A stretch of 64,000 nt of DNA from Paludibacterium paludis (GCF_018802605.1 NZ_CP069161.1:930001-994000), one strand, 5' to 3'. Shown: positions 17,347 to 26,512, counted from the first letter of the stretch. The notes: generated by a model from the sequence alone, not told the origin. Program-made: numbers and translations.

Positions 17347-17451
17347 CGGGTCAAGTCGTGGGACGCCCCCATCTTAGTGCAAACCGGCGCGGCTCGTCAC
17401 GGCCATTGGCCGGGGGACTCGAGAAAATAAGAAAAAAGTAACGGCACCGCA

Positions 17452-17487
17452 AGAAAAAACCCGCAAGGCGCGGGGCCGTTGCGGGTT
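17452..17487 (-). terminator. glnA terminator
   Basis: AACCCGCAA (17458-17466) pairs with TTGCGGGTT (17479-17487) and is followed on the minus strand by TTTTTTCTT. It lies 21 bp past the glnA stop. Confidence 0.85.
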
Positions 17488-17507
17488 TAACCTGCCGTCT
17501 GAACGGA

Positions 17508-18926
17508 TCAGAGGCTGTAGTACATCGAGAATTCGACCGGGTGGGTCGTCATGCGGGTCAGGTTCACTTCCTGCATCTTCAGTTCGATGAACGCATCGAT
17601 CCACTCGTTGGTGAACACACCGCCGCGGGTCAGGAATTCGCGATCCTTGTCCAGCGCATCCAAGGCTTCGTCCAGCGAGGCGCACACGGTCGGGATCAGC
17701 TTGTCCTCTTCCGGCGGCAGGTCGTACAGATTCTTGTCGGCCGGATCGCCCGGGTGAATCTTGTTCTGGATACCGTCCAGACCGGCCATCAGCAGCGCGG
17801 CGAACGCCAGGTACGGGTTGGCCAGCGGATCCGGGAAGCGCGCTTCGATGCGGCGCGCTTTCGGGCTCGCCACGTGCGGAATGCGGATCGAGGCTGAGCG
17901 GTTCTTGGCCGAGTAGGCGAGCTTCACCGGTGCTTCGTAGTGGGGAACCAGGCGTTTGTAGGAGTTGGTGCCCGGGTTGGTGATGGCGTTGAGCGCCTTG
18001 GCATGCTTGATGATGCCGCCGATGTAGTACAGCGCGGTCTCGGACAGGCCGGCATAACCGTCGCCGGCGAACAGGTTCTGCCCGTCTTTCCAGATGGACT
18101 GGTGAACGTGCATGCCGGAACCGTTGTCGCCCACGATGGGCTTGGGCATGAAGGTCGCCGTCTTGCCATAGCTGTGGGCGACGTTGTGCACCACATACTT
18201 GAGGATCTGGGTCCAGTCGCCGCGCTGAGTCAGTGTGCTAAAACGGGTACCGATTTCGTTCTGGCCGGCGGTCGCCACTTCGTGGTGGTGCACTTCGACC
18301 GGCACGCCCAGTTCTTCGAGAAGCAGTACCATGGCCGAGCGCAGATCCTGGGAGGAGTCGACCGGGGGAACCGGGAAGTAGCCGCCCTTGACCCCCGGAC
18401 GGTGGCCCATGTTGCCGCCTTCGAATTCTTCCGCGGAAGCCCAGGCCGCTTCTTCGGCCTTGATCTTCACGAAGCAGCCGGACATGTCGGCGCCCCAGGT
18501 GACCGAATCGAAAATGAAGAACTCGGGTTCCGGGCCGAAGTAGGCGGTGTCGCCGATTCCGCTGGCTTTGAGGTAGGCTTCGGCGCGCTTGGCGATGGAG
18601 CGCGGACAGCGATCGTAGCCCTTGCCGTCGGCCGGGTCGATCACGTCGCAGGTCATGAATACGGTCGGTTCATCAAAGAACGGATCGATCTTGGCGGATG
18701 CCGGATCCGGCATCAGGAGCATGTCGGACGCCTGAATGCCCTTCCAGCCCGCGATGGAGGAGCCATCGAAGGCGTGGCCGTGTTCGAACCATTCTTCGCC
18801 GTCCTCCAGGACGATGCGTGCGGGAATGGACACGTGCTGTTCCTTGCCTCGGGTATCCGTGAAGCGCAGGTCAACGAATTTTACGTCGTTGTCCTTGATC
18901 AGTTTCAGTACGTCTGCAACCGCCAT
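17508..18926 (-). CDS. glnA: Glutamine synthetase, type I
   Basis: ATP-dependent glutamate + ammonia to glutamine; central enzyme of nitrogen assimilation. Full length at 472 residues. The metal-site motifs [11 protein letters not shown] and [17 protein letters not shown] and the adenylylation site NLYDLPPEE are present, so GlnE-type covalent control is expected. The ATG at 18926 follows AGGAGAACACT. Upstream are a sigma-54 promoter and an NtrC box, and downstream a strong terminator separates it from the DUF4124-ntrBC genes. Confidence 0.98.
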   Translation of the reverse strand: MAVADVLKLIKDNDVKFVDLRFTDTRGKEQHVSIPARIVLEDGEEWFEHGHAFDGSSIAGWKGIQASDMLLMPDPASAKIDPFFDEPTVFMTCDVIDPADGKGYDRCPRSIAKRAEAYLKASGIGDTAYFGPEPEFFIFDSVTWGADMSGCFVKIKAEEAAWASAEEFEGGNMGHRPGVKGGYFPVPPVDSSQDLRSAMVLLLEELGVPVEVHHHEVATAGQNEIGTRFSTLTQRGDWTQILKYVVHNVAHSYGKTATFMPKPIVGDNGSGMHVHQSIWKDGQNLFAGDGYAGLSETALYYIGGIIKHAKALNAITNPGTNSYKRLVPHYEAPVKLAYSAKNRSASIRIPHVASPKARRIEARFPDPLANPYLAFAALLMAGLDGIQNKIHPGDPADKNLYDLPPEEDKLIPTVCASLDEALDALDKDREFLTRGGVFTNEWIDAFIELKMQEVNLTRMTTHPVEFSMYYSL

Positions 18927-18998
18927 AGTGTTCTCCTAAAATTTAAGGCTAAGTGCATCGATGAGGAAATGCCGTAACTTGCACTACCCCGGGCTTAA

Positions 18999-19013
18999 GC
19001 AGGAATCGTGCCA
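18999..19013 (-). promoter_or_regulatory. Sigma-54 promoter of glnA
   Basis: On the minus strand the sequence reads TGGCAC-GATTC-CTGC, matching TGGCAC-N5-TTGC at every position but one, with the invariant GG and GC at the right spacing. Transcription would start near 18987, giving a leader of about 60 bases. Confidence 0.8.
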
Positions 19014-19106
19014 TAATCGCGCGCTGCCTGAAGTCATTGTGTCACAAGGCGATGTGCAGCGTCACCCGTCCTCGCGTGAACCGCGTTGGTGCGAGCCAAA
19101 ATGATG

Positions 19107-19122
19107 TGCACCATAATGGTGC
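19107..19122. promoter_or_regulatory. NtrC box upstream of glnA
   Basis: TGCACCATAATGGTGC is a perfect dyad matching the NtrC consensus. Its centre is about 128 bp upstream of the predicted glnA start site, in the usual enhancer range for glnA. Confidence 0.85.
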
Positions 19123-19229
19123 TATTGTGCGGTAAGCCTGTTCCGACTGGTTCTGCATGGTATTTTTATATGTGGCATGATGTAGGTATCAAACAACAAA
19201 AGCGAATCTGCATTCGCGTGGAGCGTACC

Positions 19230-19682
19230 ATGAGTCATGTCAACGAGATTCTCAAACGCGCCCATGAACGGGGCCTGCAGGAGGGCGTGGCCTACGCCGG
19301 TGTGCTGACCCCGCAGGAAGCCTGCTTTCTGGCCGGCCATATGGAGTCGGCCAGGATCGTGGATGTGCGCAGTGCTGCGGAATGGCAGTTTGTCGGCGTG
19401 GTGCCCGATGCGGTGCGCATCGAACTGAAAACCTGGCCCGGCATGCAGCCCAATCCCAATTTCGACGCGCAGCTCACCCATCAGGTGGACAAGGAAGCGG
19501 TTGTCATGTTCTTGTGCCGTACCGGCGGCCGTTCGGACGAGGCCGCATCCCGGGCGTCCGCGCTGGGGTTCACCGCGGCTTTCAATATTCAGGAAGGCTT
19601 TGAAGGCCGCCCTGACGGCGAACAGCACCGGGGCACGGTTGACGGCTGGAAAGCGCGCGGATTGCCGTGGGTGCAGCCTTGA
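19230..19682 (+). CDS. Rhodanese-like domain protein
   Basis: A single cytoplasmic rhodanese domain of 150 residues. The active loop is CRTGGRS in VMFLCRTGGRSDEAA, so it can carry a persulfide; IVDVRSAAEW is the usual N-terminal motif. It probably handles sulfane sulfur, but the substrate is unknown. The ATG at 19230 has GGAG 8 bases upstream. It shares a 303-bp divergent region with glnA and lies 111 bp before aroE. Confidence 0.88.
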   Translation: MSHVNEILKRAHERGLQEGVAYAGVLTPQEACFLAGHMESARIVDVRSAAEWQFVGVVPDAVRIELKTWPGMQPNPNFDAQLTHQVDKEAVVMFLCRTGGRSDEAASRASALGFTAAFNIQEGFEGRPDGEQHRGTVDGWKARGLPWVQP

Positions 19683-19793
19683 TGGCGGCTATTGAAGTTT
19701 CCGGCGGTTCGCGGCAAAGTGTTGCCTGACTCTAAACTCGCGGCGGGACCGGCATGAACCGGTTCTGTGCCTGCCGGAACCTGAAAGCTGAAC

Positions 19794-20615
19794 ATGACTG
19801 ACCGTTACGCCGTTATCGGCAATCCCGTTGCCCATAGCCAGTCGCCGATGATCCATGCCGAATTTGCCCGCGCCGGCGGGGACGACATCCGCTACGAGAA
19901 GCTGTTTGCCGAGCTTGACCGTTTTCGCGATGTGGTCGGGGCTTTCGTCAAGACGGGGGGCTCGGGCCTGAATGTGACCCTGCCCTTCAAAAGCGAGGCG
20001 TTCCGGATGTCGGACGAACTTACCGAACGGGCGAGCGCGGCCGAGGCGGTCAACACGCTGACTTTCCGGGACGGCAAGGTATACGGCGACAATACCGACG
20101 GCATCGGTCTGGTGCGGGACATCGTCGACAATATGGACGTGTCCATCGCCGGCAAGAAAGTGTTGATCCTTGGCGCCGGTGGCGCGGTTCGCGGGGTTCT
20201 CGAGCCACTGCTCGCTGAAAAGCCCGCCGCGCTGACCATCGCCAACCGCACGCTGATCAAGGCCGAGGCGCTGGCGCATCACTTCGCGCCATGGGGCGAA
20301 TGCCGAGCGGTCGGTTATGGCGAACTGGCCGGGCAAGGGTTCGACATCGTCATCAATGCCACTTCCACAAGCCTGAACAACGAGTTGCCGCCGATCCCGG
20401 AAGGGCTGTTCAATGCCCGCACGCTGGCTTACGACATGGTGTACAGCAAGGGGCTGACGCCGTTCCTGCGCCGGGCGCAGTCCGAGAACGCGGGAATGCT
20501 GGCCGATGGGTTGGGGATGCTGGTCGAGCAGGCGGCCGAATCCTACTTCATCTGGCGCGGCAAAAAGCCCGATACCCGCAAGGTGACCCACATGCTACGC
20601 GATCTGTTGTCCTGA
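19794..20615 (+). CDS. aroE: Shikimate dehydrogenase
   Basis: NADPH-dependent reduction of 3-dehydroshikimate in aromatic amino-acid synthesis. It has 273 residues, with the substrate site HSQSPMIH, catalytic Lys in NVTLPFK, Asp in GDNTDGIG and the Rossmann loop LGAGGAVRG. The stop codon abuts the mtgA start (20616), so the two genes are co-translated, an arrangement common in betaproteobacteria. Confidence 0.97.
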   Translation: MTDRYAVIGNPVAHSQSPMIHAEFARAGGDDIRYEKLFAELDRFRDVVGAFVKTGGSGLNVTLPFKSEAFRMSDELTERASAAEAVNTLTFRDGKVYGDNTDGIGLVRDIVDNMDVSIAGKKVLILGAGGAVRGVLEPLLAEKPAALTIANRTLIKAEALAHHFAPWGECRAVGYGELAGQGFDIVINATSTSLNNELPPIPEGLFNARTLAYDMVYSKGLTPFLRRAQSENAGMLADGLGMLVEQAAESYFIWRGKKPDTRKVTHMLRDLLS

Positions 20616-21302
20616 ATGATGCGTCTCATCTCCCGTTTGCTGGCGGTCCTGGTGGCCGCCTTTATGCTGTATAACCTGTGGATCTTCGCCCATGTGCTTT
20701 ACTGGCGCAGCCACAACCCGTCGGCCAGCGCGTTCATGAACGAGCAATTGGCGCGTCTGCAGGAGGACGACCCCGAGGCCGAATTGCGGCAGAAGTGGGT
20801 GGCTTACGAATCCATCTCGCCGAATCTCAAGCGCGCGCTGATCGCGTCGGAGGATGCCCGTTTCGTCGACCATGTCGGCTTCGACTGGGACGGCATGGAA
20901 GCCGCCTTCGAAAAGAACCTCAAGCAGGGCAAGATCGTGGCCGGCGGCTCGACCATCAGCCAGCAGTTGGCCAAGAATCTGTTTCTGTCCAGCCGCAAGA
21001 CTCCGTGGCGCAAGCTGGAAGAGGCGCTGATCACGGTCATGCTGGAAACCATGATGGAAAAGCGCCGTATCTTCGAGATTTACCTTAACGTGATCGAGTG
21101 GGGCAACGGCGTGTTCGGCGCCGAGGCCGCCGCGCGTCATTACTTCCGTACGAGCGCGGCGCGCCTGTCACCGTCGCAGGCCGCGAAACTGGCCGCCATG
21201 GTGCCCAATCCGCGTTACTACGACGAGCACCGCAATGCACCCGGGCTTGGCCGCAAGACCCGCATCATCCAGCGACGCATGCCGCTGGTGGAATTGCCCT
21301 GA
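20616..21302 (+). CDS. mtgA: Monofunctional peptidoglycan transglycosylase
   Basis: GT51 glycosyltransferase that polymerises lipid II into glycan strands at the inner membrane. It has 228 residues, one N-terminal membrane helix (about 8-28), the catalytic Glu79 in SEDARF and the QQLAKNLFL motif. There is no transpeptidase domain. The ATG follows directly on the aroE stop codon; prmC begins 16 bp after its end. Confidence 0.96.
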   Translation: MMRLISRLLAVLVAAFMLYNLWIFAHVLYWRSHNPSASAFMNEQLARLQEDDPEAELRQKWVAYESISPNLKRALIASEDARFVDHVGFDWDGMEAAFEKNLKQGKIVAGGSTISQQLAKNLFLSSRKTPWRKLEEALITVMLETMMEKRRIFEIYLNVIEWGNGVFGAEAAARHYFRTSAARLSPSQAAKLAAMVPNPRYYDEHRNAPGLGRKTRIIQRRMPLVELP

Positions 21303-21318
21303 CCCGCAAGGAACTCCC

Positions 21319-22131
21319 ATGCTGACCCTGGACGGCGCCCTCGGGCGCTACCCTCTGCCACGTCTCGAGGCGCGCATGCTCTTGATGCATGCCATGCCCG
21401 GCCTCACCCATGCCCATATTGTCGGCCATGGCGAGGAGGTCTTGCCGCCCGAGGCCGAAGTCCGTTTTGCCGGACTTGCCGGCCGCCGCCTGGCCGGAGA
21501 ACCGATGGCCTATCTCATTGGCGTGCGGGAGTTTTTCGGGAGGGATTTCCGGGTGACGCCCGATGTCCTGATTCCGCGGCCGGATACTGAAATTCTGGTC
21601 GAGGCCGCGCTGGAGCGTGCCAAGGCTGGCGGCCGGGTGGTGGACCTGGGAACGGGCAGCGGCGCGATAGCGGTCACGCTGGCCCTGGAGGGGGACAATC
21701 TCGATGTTTGGGCGGTGGATGTCTCCGCCGCTGCTCTTAGCGTGGCGCGTGGCAATGCGGCCACGCTGGAGGCTCGTGTGCATTTTGTCGAAGGCAGCTG
21801 GTATGACGGCTTGCCGGCCGACGCATGTTTCGACATCATCGTGTCGAATCCTCCTTATATCGCACATGACGATCACCATTTGCAGGAAGGCGATGTCGCG
21901 CGGGAGCCGCGCCTCGCACTGACCGACGGCGCGGACGGACTACGCTGTCTGGCCGAGATCGCGCAAGGCGCGCGCGCGCGTCTGGCGCCGGATGGCTGGT
22001 TGCTGGTGGAACACGGCTTTGATCAGGGGGAGGGATGCCGCGCGCTGTTCGTGGCGGCGGGACTCAGGGATGTCGTCACCCTGAAGGACCTGGCCGGCCA
22101 TGACAGGGTGACGCTTGGGCGCTCAGGCTAG
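21319..22131 (+). CDS. prmC: Release factor glutamine methyltransferase
   Basis: Methylates the Gln of the GGQ motif in release factors RF1 and RF2 with SAM. It has 270 residues: an N-terminal helical bundle, then VVDLGTGSGAI (SAM loop, 108-117) and the catalytic NPPY (177-180) in IIVSNPPYI. The ATG at 21319 follows AAGGAACTCCC, a good ribosome site. It converges on slyD across 9 bp. Confidence 0.96.
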   Translation: MLTLDGALGRYPLPRLEARMLLMHAMPGLTHAHIVGHGEEVLPPEAEVRFAGLAGRRLAGEPMAYLIGVREFFGRDFRVTPDVLIPRPDTEILVEAALERAKAGGRVVDLGTGSGAIAVTLALEGDNLDVWAVDVSAAALSVARGNAATLEARVHFVEGSWYDGLPADACFDIIVSNPPYIAHDDHHLQEGDVAREPRLALTDGADGLRCLAEIAQGARARLAPDGWLLVEHGFDQGEGCRALFVAAGLRDVVTLKDLAGHDRVTLGRSG

Positions 22132-22140
22132 TTGCCGCGC

Positions 22141-22620
22141 TCAGTGGTGATGGCCGTGGGCGCCGTGCGCATGGCCATGGCTGACTTCCTCCTGACTGGC
22201 CGCGCGAACTTCGGTCACCTTGGCGGCAAAACGCACGGCCTTGCCTGCCAGGGGATGGTTGCCGTCGACGACCACTTTATCGCCTTCGATATTCGTCACG
22301 GTGAACAGGATGATGTCGCCGGTTTCCGGGTCATCGGCTTCGAACATCATGCCGACGGCCACTTCTTCCGGGAAAATGTCCTTGGGCTCGACGCGGACCA
22401 GCTCTTCTTCGCGGTCGCCGAAGGCATCGTCCGGCTGCATCGTGACATCGATGCTGTCTCCGGCCGATTTGCCGTGCAGGGCTTCTTCGACCATCGGGAA
22501 GATCCCGTCGTAGCCACCGTGCAGGTAGCTGATCGGCTCTTCCGTTTTGTCGATGAGGTTGTTGTCGCTGTCGAACATTTCGTAATGAATGGTGACGACA
22601 GTATCTTTGACGATTTGCAT
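22141..22620 (-). CDS. slyD: FKBP-type peptidyl-prolyl isomerase SlyD
   Basis: A 159-residue cytoplasmic FKBP-type isomerase and chaperone with an inserted IF domain. The His-rich C-terminus (HGHAHGAHGHHH) binds nickel or zinc and links it to [NiFe] metallocentre delivery in relatives. The active fold begins VVTIHYEMFD and includes YLHGGYDGIFPMVEEAL. The ATG at 22620 has GGAAG upstream. Confidence 0.93.
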   Translation of the reverse strand: MQIVKDTVVTIHYEMFDSDNNLIDKTEEPISYLHGGYDGIFPMVEEALHGKSAGDSIDVTMQPDDAFGDREEELVRVEPKDIFPEEVAVGMMFEADDPETGDIILFTVTNIEGDKVVVDGNHPLAGKAVRFAAKVTEVRAASQEEVSHGHAHGAHGHHH

Positions 22621-22741
22621 GGATGTCTTCCGAAGAGGGATCAATTAACGCTTGACAGGATCGGGTCCGATGGCGACCCTTGCCGCCCGCAAGCGGGGCG
22701 CACGGTCTGTGCGCTGGATCCTATTGTAAACCATTGTCGCA

Positions 22742-23899
22742 ATGAAAAACCGGGTACGCACCGTTATGACACCTCATCCACTGCTGGGCGGGCTGACGCC
22801 TGCCGAATTCCTGCGCGATTACTGGCAGAAAAAGCCGTTGCTCATCCGCGGCGCCATGACCGATGTCGGACCGCACATCGATCGCGACTGGCTGTTCCGT
22901 CTTGCCGGGGAGCAAGACGTCGAGTCTCGCCTGATCGAGCGGCAAGGGGAGCGCTGGAAGCTCGAACGGGGGCCGTTCCGCGCCTCGCGTTTCAAACGGC
23001 TGCCCGAAACCGACTGGACGGTGCTCGTGCAGTCGGTCAATCACCACGTGCCTCACATCGACCGCATTCTCTGGCAATTCGATTTCATCCCCTACGCGCG
23101 GCTGGACGACCTGATGATCAGTTTTGCCCCGCCCGGAGGAACGGTCGGGCCGCATTTCGATTCCTACGATGTGTTTTTGCTGCAGGTTGGCGGAAAAAAA
23201 CGCTGGCAGATCTCCTCGCAGGACGATACGCGTCTGGTGGAGGGCGCGCCGCTCAGGATCCTGGAAAACTTCGATGCCGAGGAAACCTTCGATCTCGAGC
23301 ACGGGGACATGCTGTACCTGCCCCCCCGCTATGCGCACTACGGCGTCGCTCAGGAGCCGGGCATGACCTATTCCATCGGCTTTCGGGCTCCCACCGCCCA
23401 GGAGCTGGCCGGCCAGTTTCTCGTGCACCTGCAAGACCGGATCGAGCTTGAGGGCATGTACGCCGATCCCGATCTGACCGTATCGCCGGAACCTGCGCGC
23501 CTGCGTGGCGACATGGTGGAGAAAGTGAGTGCGATGCTGCGCAAGATCACCTGGAACGACGACACCATTGCGGATTTTCTGGGGCATTATCTGACAGAGC
23601 CGAAGGCACACGTGTTTTACGATCCGCCGGAAGAGCCGATGGATCGTGACACTTTTGCAACGTATTGCGGGGAAAATGCTCTTGTTCTTGACCCTCGCAG
23701 CTTGATCCTCTACACCAATGACATGCTGTATTGCAATGGGGAACAACTGGAGATTGACCGCAAGGATGTTGGTCTCTGGCAACAGTTCGCCAATGCCCGC
23801 CGGCTGGTGTGTCCGGCGTTCAGCGAGGAGACGCTTGATCTGTTGTACGACGGATACGTGTCGGGTTATTGGCTTTTTGAGTCATCTGTAGCACAATAA
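22742..23899 (+). CDS. Ribosomal protein L16 arginine 3-hydroxylase (JmjC/cupin oxygenase)
   Basis: Fe(II)/2-oxoglutarate oxygenase of the RoxA (YcfD) type, which hydroxylates an Arg of ribosomal protein L16. It has 385 residues. The metal triad is H138-x-D140 in GPHFDSYD and H199 in RYAHYG. MISFAPPGGTVGPH aligns with the E. coli protein, and a C-terminal winged-helix-like region is present. No strong ribosome site is visible; ATG 22766 is an alternative start. Divergent from slyD. Confidence 0.88.
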   Translation: MKNRVRTVMTPHPLLGGLTPAEFLRDYWQKKPLLIRGAMTDVGPHIDRDWLFRLAGEQDVESRLIERQGERWKLERGPFRASRFKRLPETDWTVLVQSVNHHVPHIDRILWQFDFIPYARLDDLMISFAPPGGTVGPHFDSYDVFLLQVGGKKRWQISSQDDTRLVEGAPLRILENFDAEETFDLEHGDMLYLPPRYAHYGVAQEPGMTYSIGFRAPTAQELAGQFLVHLQDRIELEGMYADPDLTVSPEPARLRGDMVEKVSAMLRKITWNDDTIADFLGHYLTEPKAHVFYDPPEEPMDRDTFATYCGENALVLDPRSLILYTNDMLYCNGEQLEIDRKDVGLWQQFANARRLVCPAFSEETLDLLYDGYVSGYWLFESSVAQ

Positions 23900-24071
23900 C
23901 CACAAAATCTGATCGTAACTGCGCAGGATGGTAGTTCGAAAACGCAGACACGGCATTTCGGAGCGTGAATTTCACCGATCTGCTGCTTTGCAACAGGTAA
24001 AGGCCGCTCGCGTTGCATTTTTGAGCGTTTCAACCCTATGCAGTCTTTTTTTTCGTGCTACAATTTGCGCA

Positions 24072-24110
24072 CTGAAAGATTTTCAGCCGTTCCCATCTGT
24101 TTTAAGATGG
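24072..24110 (+). promoter_or_regulatory. Two short stem-loops in the leader of the repeat lipoprotein gene
   Basis: CTGAAA-GAT-TTTCAG (24072-24086) and CCATCT-gtttta-AGATGG (24093-24110) are perfect 6-bp inverted repeats in the approximately 100 bases before the gene. A TACAAT -10-like hexamer lies just upstream near 24057. The 262 bp from 23900 to 24161 otherwise hold no gene. Confidence 0.45.
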
Positions 24111-24161
24111 CTGCGATTAAACTGACGTCTTGTTCAACTTATCTTCAAAGGTAAAGAAAAA

Positions 24162-24365
24162 ATGAAACAGTCGCTCCTCGTTGCTGCCCTGCTGGCTGTA
24201 GCCCTGTCCGCTTGCGGTAAAAAAGAAGAAGCTCCGGCTGCTGACGCTTCCGCTCCGGCCGTTGAGGCTTCCGCTCCGGCTGCTGCTTCCGCTCCGGCTG
24301 CTGACGCTTCCGCTCCGGCTGCTGACGCTTCCGCTCCGGCTGCTGACGCTTCCGCTGCCAAGTAA
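24162..24365 (+). CDS. Small Ala/Pro-rich repeat lipoprotein, H.8-like
   Basis: A 67-residue lipoprotein. Residues 1-18 are a signal peptide with lipobox LSAC (Cys18 lipidated). After GKKEE, almost the whole mature part is six heptad-type units of the form PAADASA. This resembles the Ala/Pro/Glu repeat stretch of the Neisseria H.8 antigen and azurin leader, though the repeat unit is different. Acidic, probably unstructured, and surface- or periplasm-facing. The gene has AAAGG upstream, a structured leader and its own strong terminator, suggesting high expression. Function unknown. Confidence 0.85.
   Translation: MKQSLLVAALLAVALSACGKKEEAPAADASAPAVEASAPAAASAPAADASAPAADASAPAADASAAK
24234..24356 (+). 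repeat. In-frame tandem repeat, 21-bp unit x6
   Basis: Units start at 24234, 24255, 24276, 24294, 24315 and 24336. Five are 21 bp and one (24276-24293) is 18 bp; the first and the last three are identical. Unit number could vary by slippage without breaking the frame. Confidence 0.9.
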
Positions 24366-24382
24366 TTGGTACGAGTGGTGTG

Positions 24383-24412
24383 AAAAAACCGGTCCTTCGG
24401 GCCGGTTTTTTT
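24383..24412 (+). terminator. Terminator of the repeat lipoprotein gene
   Basis: AAACCGG and CCGGTTT arms around TCCTTCGGG, followed by seven T; 18 bp past the stop codon. Confidence 0.9.
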
Positions 24413-24453
24413 ATTGCCTGAAAACCGCCTTCGGTTCGTTTTCGGGCACAAAA

Positions 24454-24482
24454 AAAACCGCCAGCTTCGGGCTGGCGGTTTT
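24454..24482 (-). terminator. bamC terminator
   Basis: AACCGCCAGC (24456-24465) pairs with GCTGGCGGTT (24471-24480). On the minus strand the stem is followed by an uninterrupted T run, 18 bp past the bamC stop. It may work in both directions. Confidence 0.88.
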
Positions 24483-24499
24483 GTTTTGTCTGCGACGGC

Positions 24500-25615
24500 T
24501 TACTGCAGTTCGGTGGCAAGACGCGACAGCGCGGTTTTGGCGAACTCGTTCGAGACGGGCTTGCCGTCCTTGTCACTGATGCGCAGGGTCGTCGTTCCGG
24601 GAGCCGTTTCCTTGACCTCGACCAGCAGATCGTTGTCCGGGAGCTTCGCGGGCGACGCATCGTCGCTCTTCCAGAAAGCGAGGCTGGACCAGAAGCCGCC
24701 GCCAGACGACGAGCTCTTGGCATCCGTTTCGCCCTTGGCGGGCTTCACGTAGTAGATGCCCTTGGAACGGTCGCGGTCATTGACCACAAGACCGACGCGA
24801 TCGAGAGCCAGGCCGACACGGCGCCATGCGCGGTCGAAACCGTCGTTGATGGTCAGCACGCCATTGGCGATCGGCAGCGTGGTCGGCTCCTTGGCCGCGA
24901 TGGTTTTCTTCACCGATTCGCGCGCCTGTTCTTCGGTCATGCCCAGACGCACCATGAAGCGGGACAGCAGTTCGGCTTCGAGGCCCGGGTCGACGGGGCG
25001 CGGTTGCCAGCGGGTTTCTCCCTTGGTGTCGTTGGTGTAGACCTCGATCATGCCGCGGTGAGAGAAGTAGACTTCGGAGCCCTGAGCGGTTTTTTCCAGG
25101 CGGATGCGGAACTTGTCGCGCTCGCCGGTGGAGTAGGCCGAGCCGAGGCCGACCTTCTCGAGGAAGTTGCGCAGCATGTCCTGCGGCAGCTTGGCGCGGT
25201 TTTCCGCCCAGTCGGTTTCCATCACGCCGACGTCCGGATCTTCCTTGCCGATCACGAAGCCGTTGTCCTGCCAGAAGGCCTTGAGCACCGGCCACAGTTC
25301 GGCGGGCGTCTTGCCGTCCACGACCAGCCAGCGTTCGGTGCCGGCGCGTTCCAGGCGCATCTTGTCGGTCTTGGCCGTATCCGCGGCGGCGGCGACCTGC
25401 TGGCCCGCGGCATTGGCGGCGCCGGCCGCAACGGCCGGAATGGAGTACTTGTCCTGGATTTGCGGACGCGTCAGATCGGGGGGGATCTCCAGGGACTGGG
25501 TGGTGCGGGGGGTCGTCGACTGGTAATCGATTTTCTTGTCTGCCGAGTTGGTGGTGCTGCAACCGGCGACCAGGCCGGTGGCCAGCAGAATCGCGGCTGG
25601 CGCGGTTCGTTTCAT
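24500..25615 (-). CDS. bamC: Outer membrane assembly lipoprotein BamC
   Basis: Lipoprotein subunit of the BAM complex that folds outer-membrane proteins. It has 371 residues, with lipobox LVAGC (Cys19), an unstructured N-terminal region with SLEIPPDLTRP, and two helix-grip domains (ERWLVVDGKTPAELWPVL and later DRAWRRVGLALDRVG). The ATG at 25615 is chosen for GGGAG 5 bases upstream. It follows dapA by 21 bp, the same dapA-bamC order as in E. coli. Confidence 0.93.
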   Translation of the reverse strand: MKRTAPAAILLATGLVAGCSTTNSADKKIDYQSTTPRTTQSLEIPPDLTRPQIQDKYSIPAVAAGAANAAGQQVAAAADTAKTDKMRLERAGTERWLVVDGKTPAELWPVLKAFWQDNGFVIGKEDPDVGVMETDWAENRAKLPQDMLRNFLEKVGLGSAYSTGERDKFRIRLEKTAQGSEVYFSHRGMIEVYTNDTKGETRWQPRPVDPGLEAELLSRFMVRLGMTEEQARESVKKTIAAKEPTTLPIANGVLTINDGFDRAWRRVGLALDRVGLVVNDRDRSKGIYYVKPAKGETDAKSSSSGGGFWSSLAFWKSDDASPAKLPDNDLLVEVKETAPGTTTLRISDKDGKPVSNEFAKTALSRLATELQ

Positions 25616-25636
25616 GCTTGCTCCCATCATGCGGGG

Positions 25637-26512
25637 TTAGATAAGTTCAGCCTGGCGCATGGCCGCTTCCAGGGGCGGCACGCTCGCGTCGGACAGGGTG
25701 GTAAGGGGTAACCGGATGCCGCCGCGGATCAGTCCCATCCGCTGAAGAACCCATTTGGCCGGTATCGGGTTGCTTTCGATGAAAAGCTCGCTGTGCAAGC
25801 CCTGCAGCGAATCGTTGATTTTCCGCGCCTCGACGGCGTCGCCGGCAAGCGCCGCGCGGCACAGGCGGCTCATCGCGCCCGGTGCCACATTGGCGGTCAC
25901 GGAGATGACGCCATGTCCGCCGCACAGCATGAACGCCATGCCTGTCGCATCGTCGCCGGAGTAAAGCGCGAAGCCCGCCGGCGCGCGGCGGATCAGGTCA
26001 CAGGCGCGGCCGATATTGCCGGTGGCGTCCTTCAGACCGACGACATTGGGGATGGCGGCAAGACGCAATGCCGTGTCGTTGCTCATGTCCGCCACGGTGC
26101 GGCCCGGGACATTATAAAGGATGACGGGAATGTCCACGGCTTCGGCGACGGCGCGAAAGTGCTGGTACATGCCCTCCTGGGTCGGCTTGTTGTAGTAGGG
26201 CACGACCGAGAGCACCTGGGCGACGCCAAGCCGCGCCGCCTCGCAGGTCAGTTCGATGGCTTCCACCGTCGAGTTCGCGCCGGTGCCGGCGATGACCGGA
26301 ACCCGGTTCTTCGCCTGCTCGACAACGGCTCCGATGACGGCAAGGTGTTCCTCGACCGGCAAGGTGGCGGATTCGCCGGTGGTGCCGACGGCCACGAGGC
26401 CGTCCGTGCCGTTGTCGACATGAAAATCCACCAGGCGTCTGAGCGATTCATAGTCGACCTTGCCATCCTCGAACATCGGAGTGACCAGGGCGACCAGGCT
26501 ACCTTTGAGCAT
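25637..26512 (-). CDS. dapA: 4-hydroxy-tetrahydrodipicolinate synthase
   Basis: Condenses aspartate semialdehyde with pyruvate in lysine and meso-diaminopimelate synthesis. It has 291 residues. The Schiff-base Lys161 is in [10 protein letters not shown], with T44 (GTTGES), Y107 and Y133 forming the proton relay. The ATG at 26512 sets the usual N-terminus [13 protein letters not shown]. First gene of the dapA-bamC unit, divergent from ybiT. Confidence 0.97.
   Translation of the reverse strand: MLKGSLVALVTPMFEDGKVDYESLRRLVDFHVDNGTDGLVAVGTTGESATLPVEEHLAVIGAVVEQAKNRVPVIAGTGANSTVEAIELTCEAARLGVAQVLSVVPYYNKPTQEGMYQHFRAVAEAVDIPVILYNVPGRTVADMSNDTALRLAAIPNVVGLKDATGNIGRACDLIRRAPAGFALYSGDDATGMAFMLCGGHGVISVTANVAPGAMSRLCRAALAGDAVEARKINDSLQGLHSELFIESNPIPAKWVLQRMGLIRGGIRLPLTTLSDASVPPLEAAMRQAELI

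Larger units (their letters stand above)
18927..19229. other. 303-bp divergent control region of glnA and the rhodanese gene
   Basis: No gene is visible. It holds the glnA sigma-54 promoter (18999-19013), an NtrC dyad (19107-19122) and a lone TGGTGC half-site (19087-19092). I see no convincing promoter for the rhodanese gene. Confidence 0.7.

Noticed and set aside
19173..19190. A second sigma-54 promoter (TGGCAT) for the rhodanese gene
   Set aside because: The invariant GC at -12 is missing, so it does not fit the consensus.
24234..24356. CRISPR-like array
   Set aside because: The repeats are directly adjacent, have no spacers and are in frame inside a lipoprotein gene.
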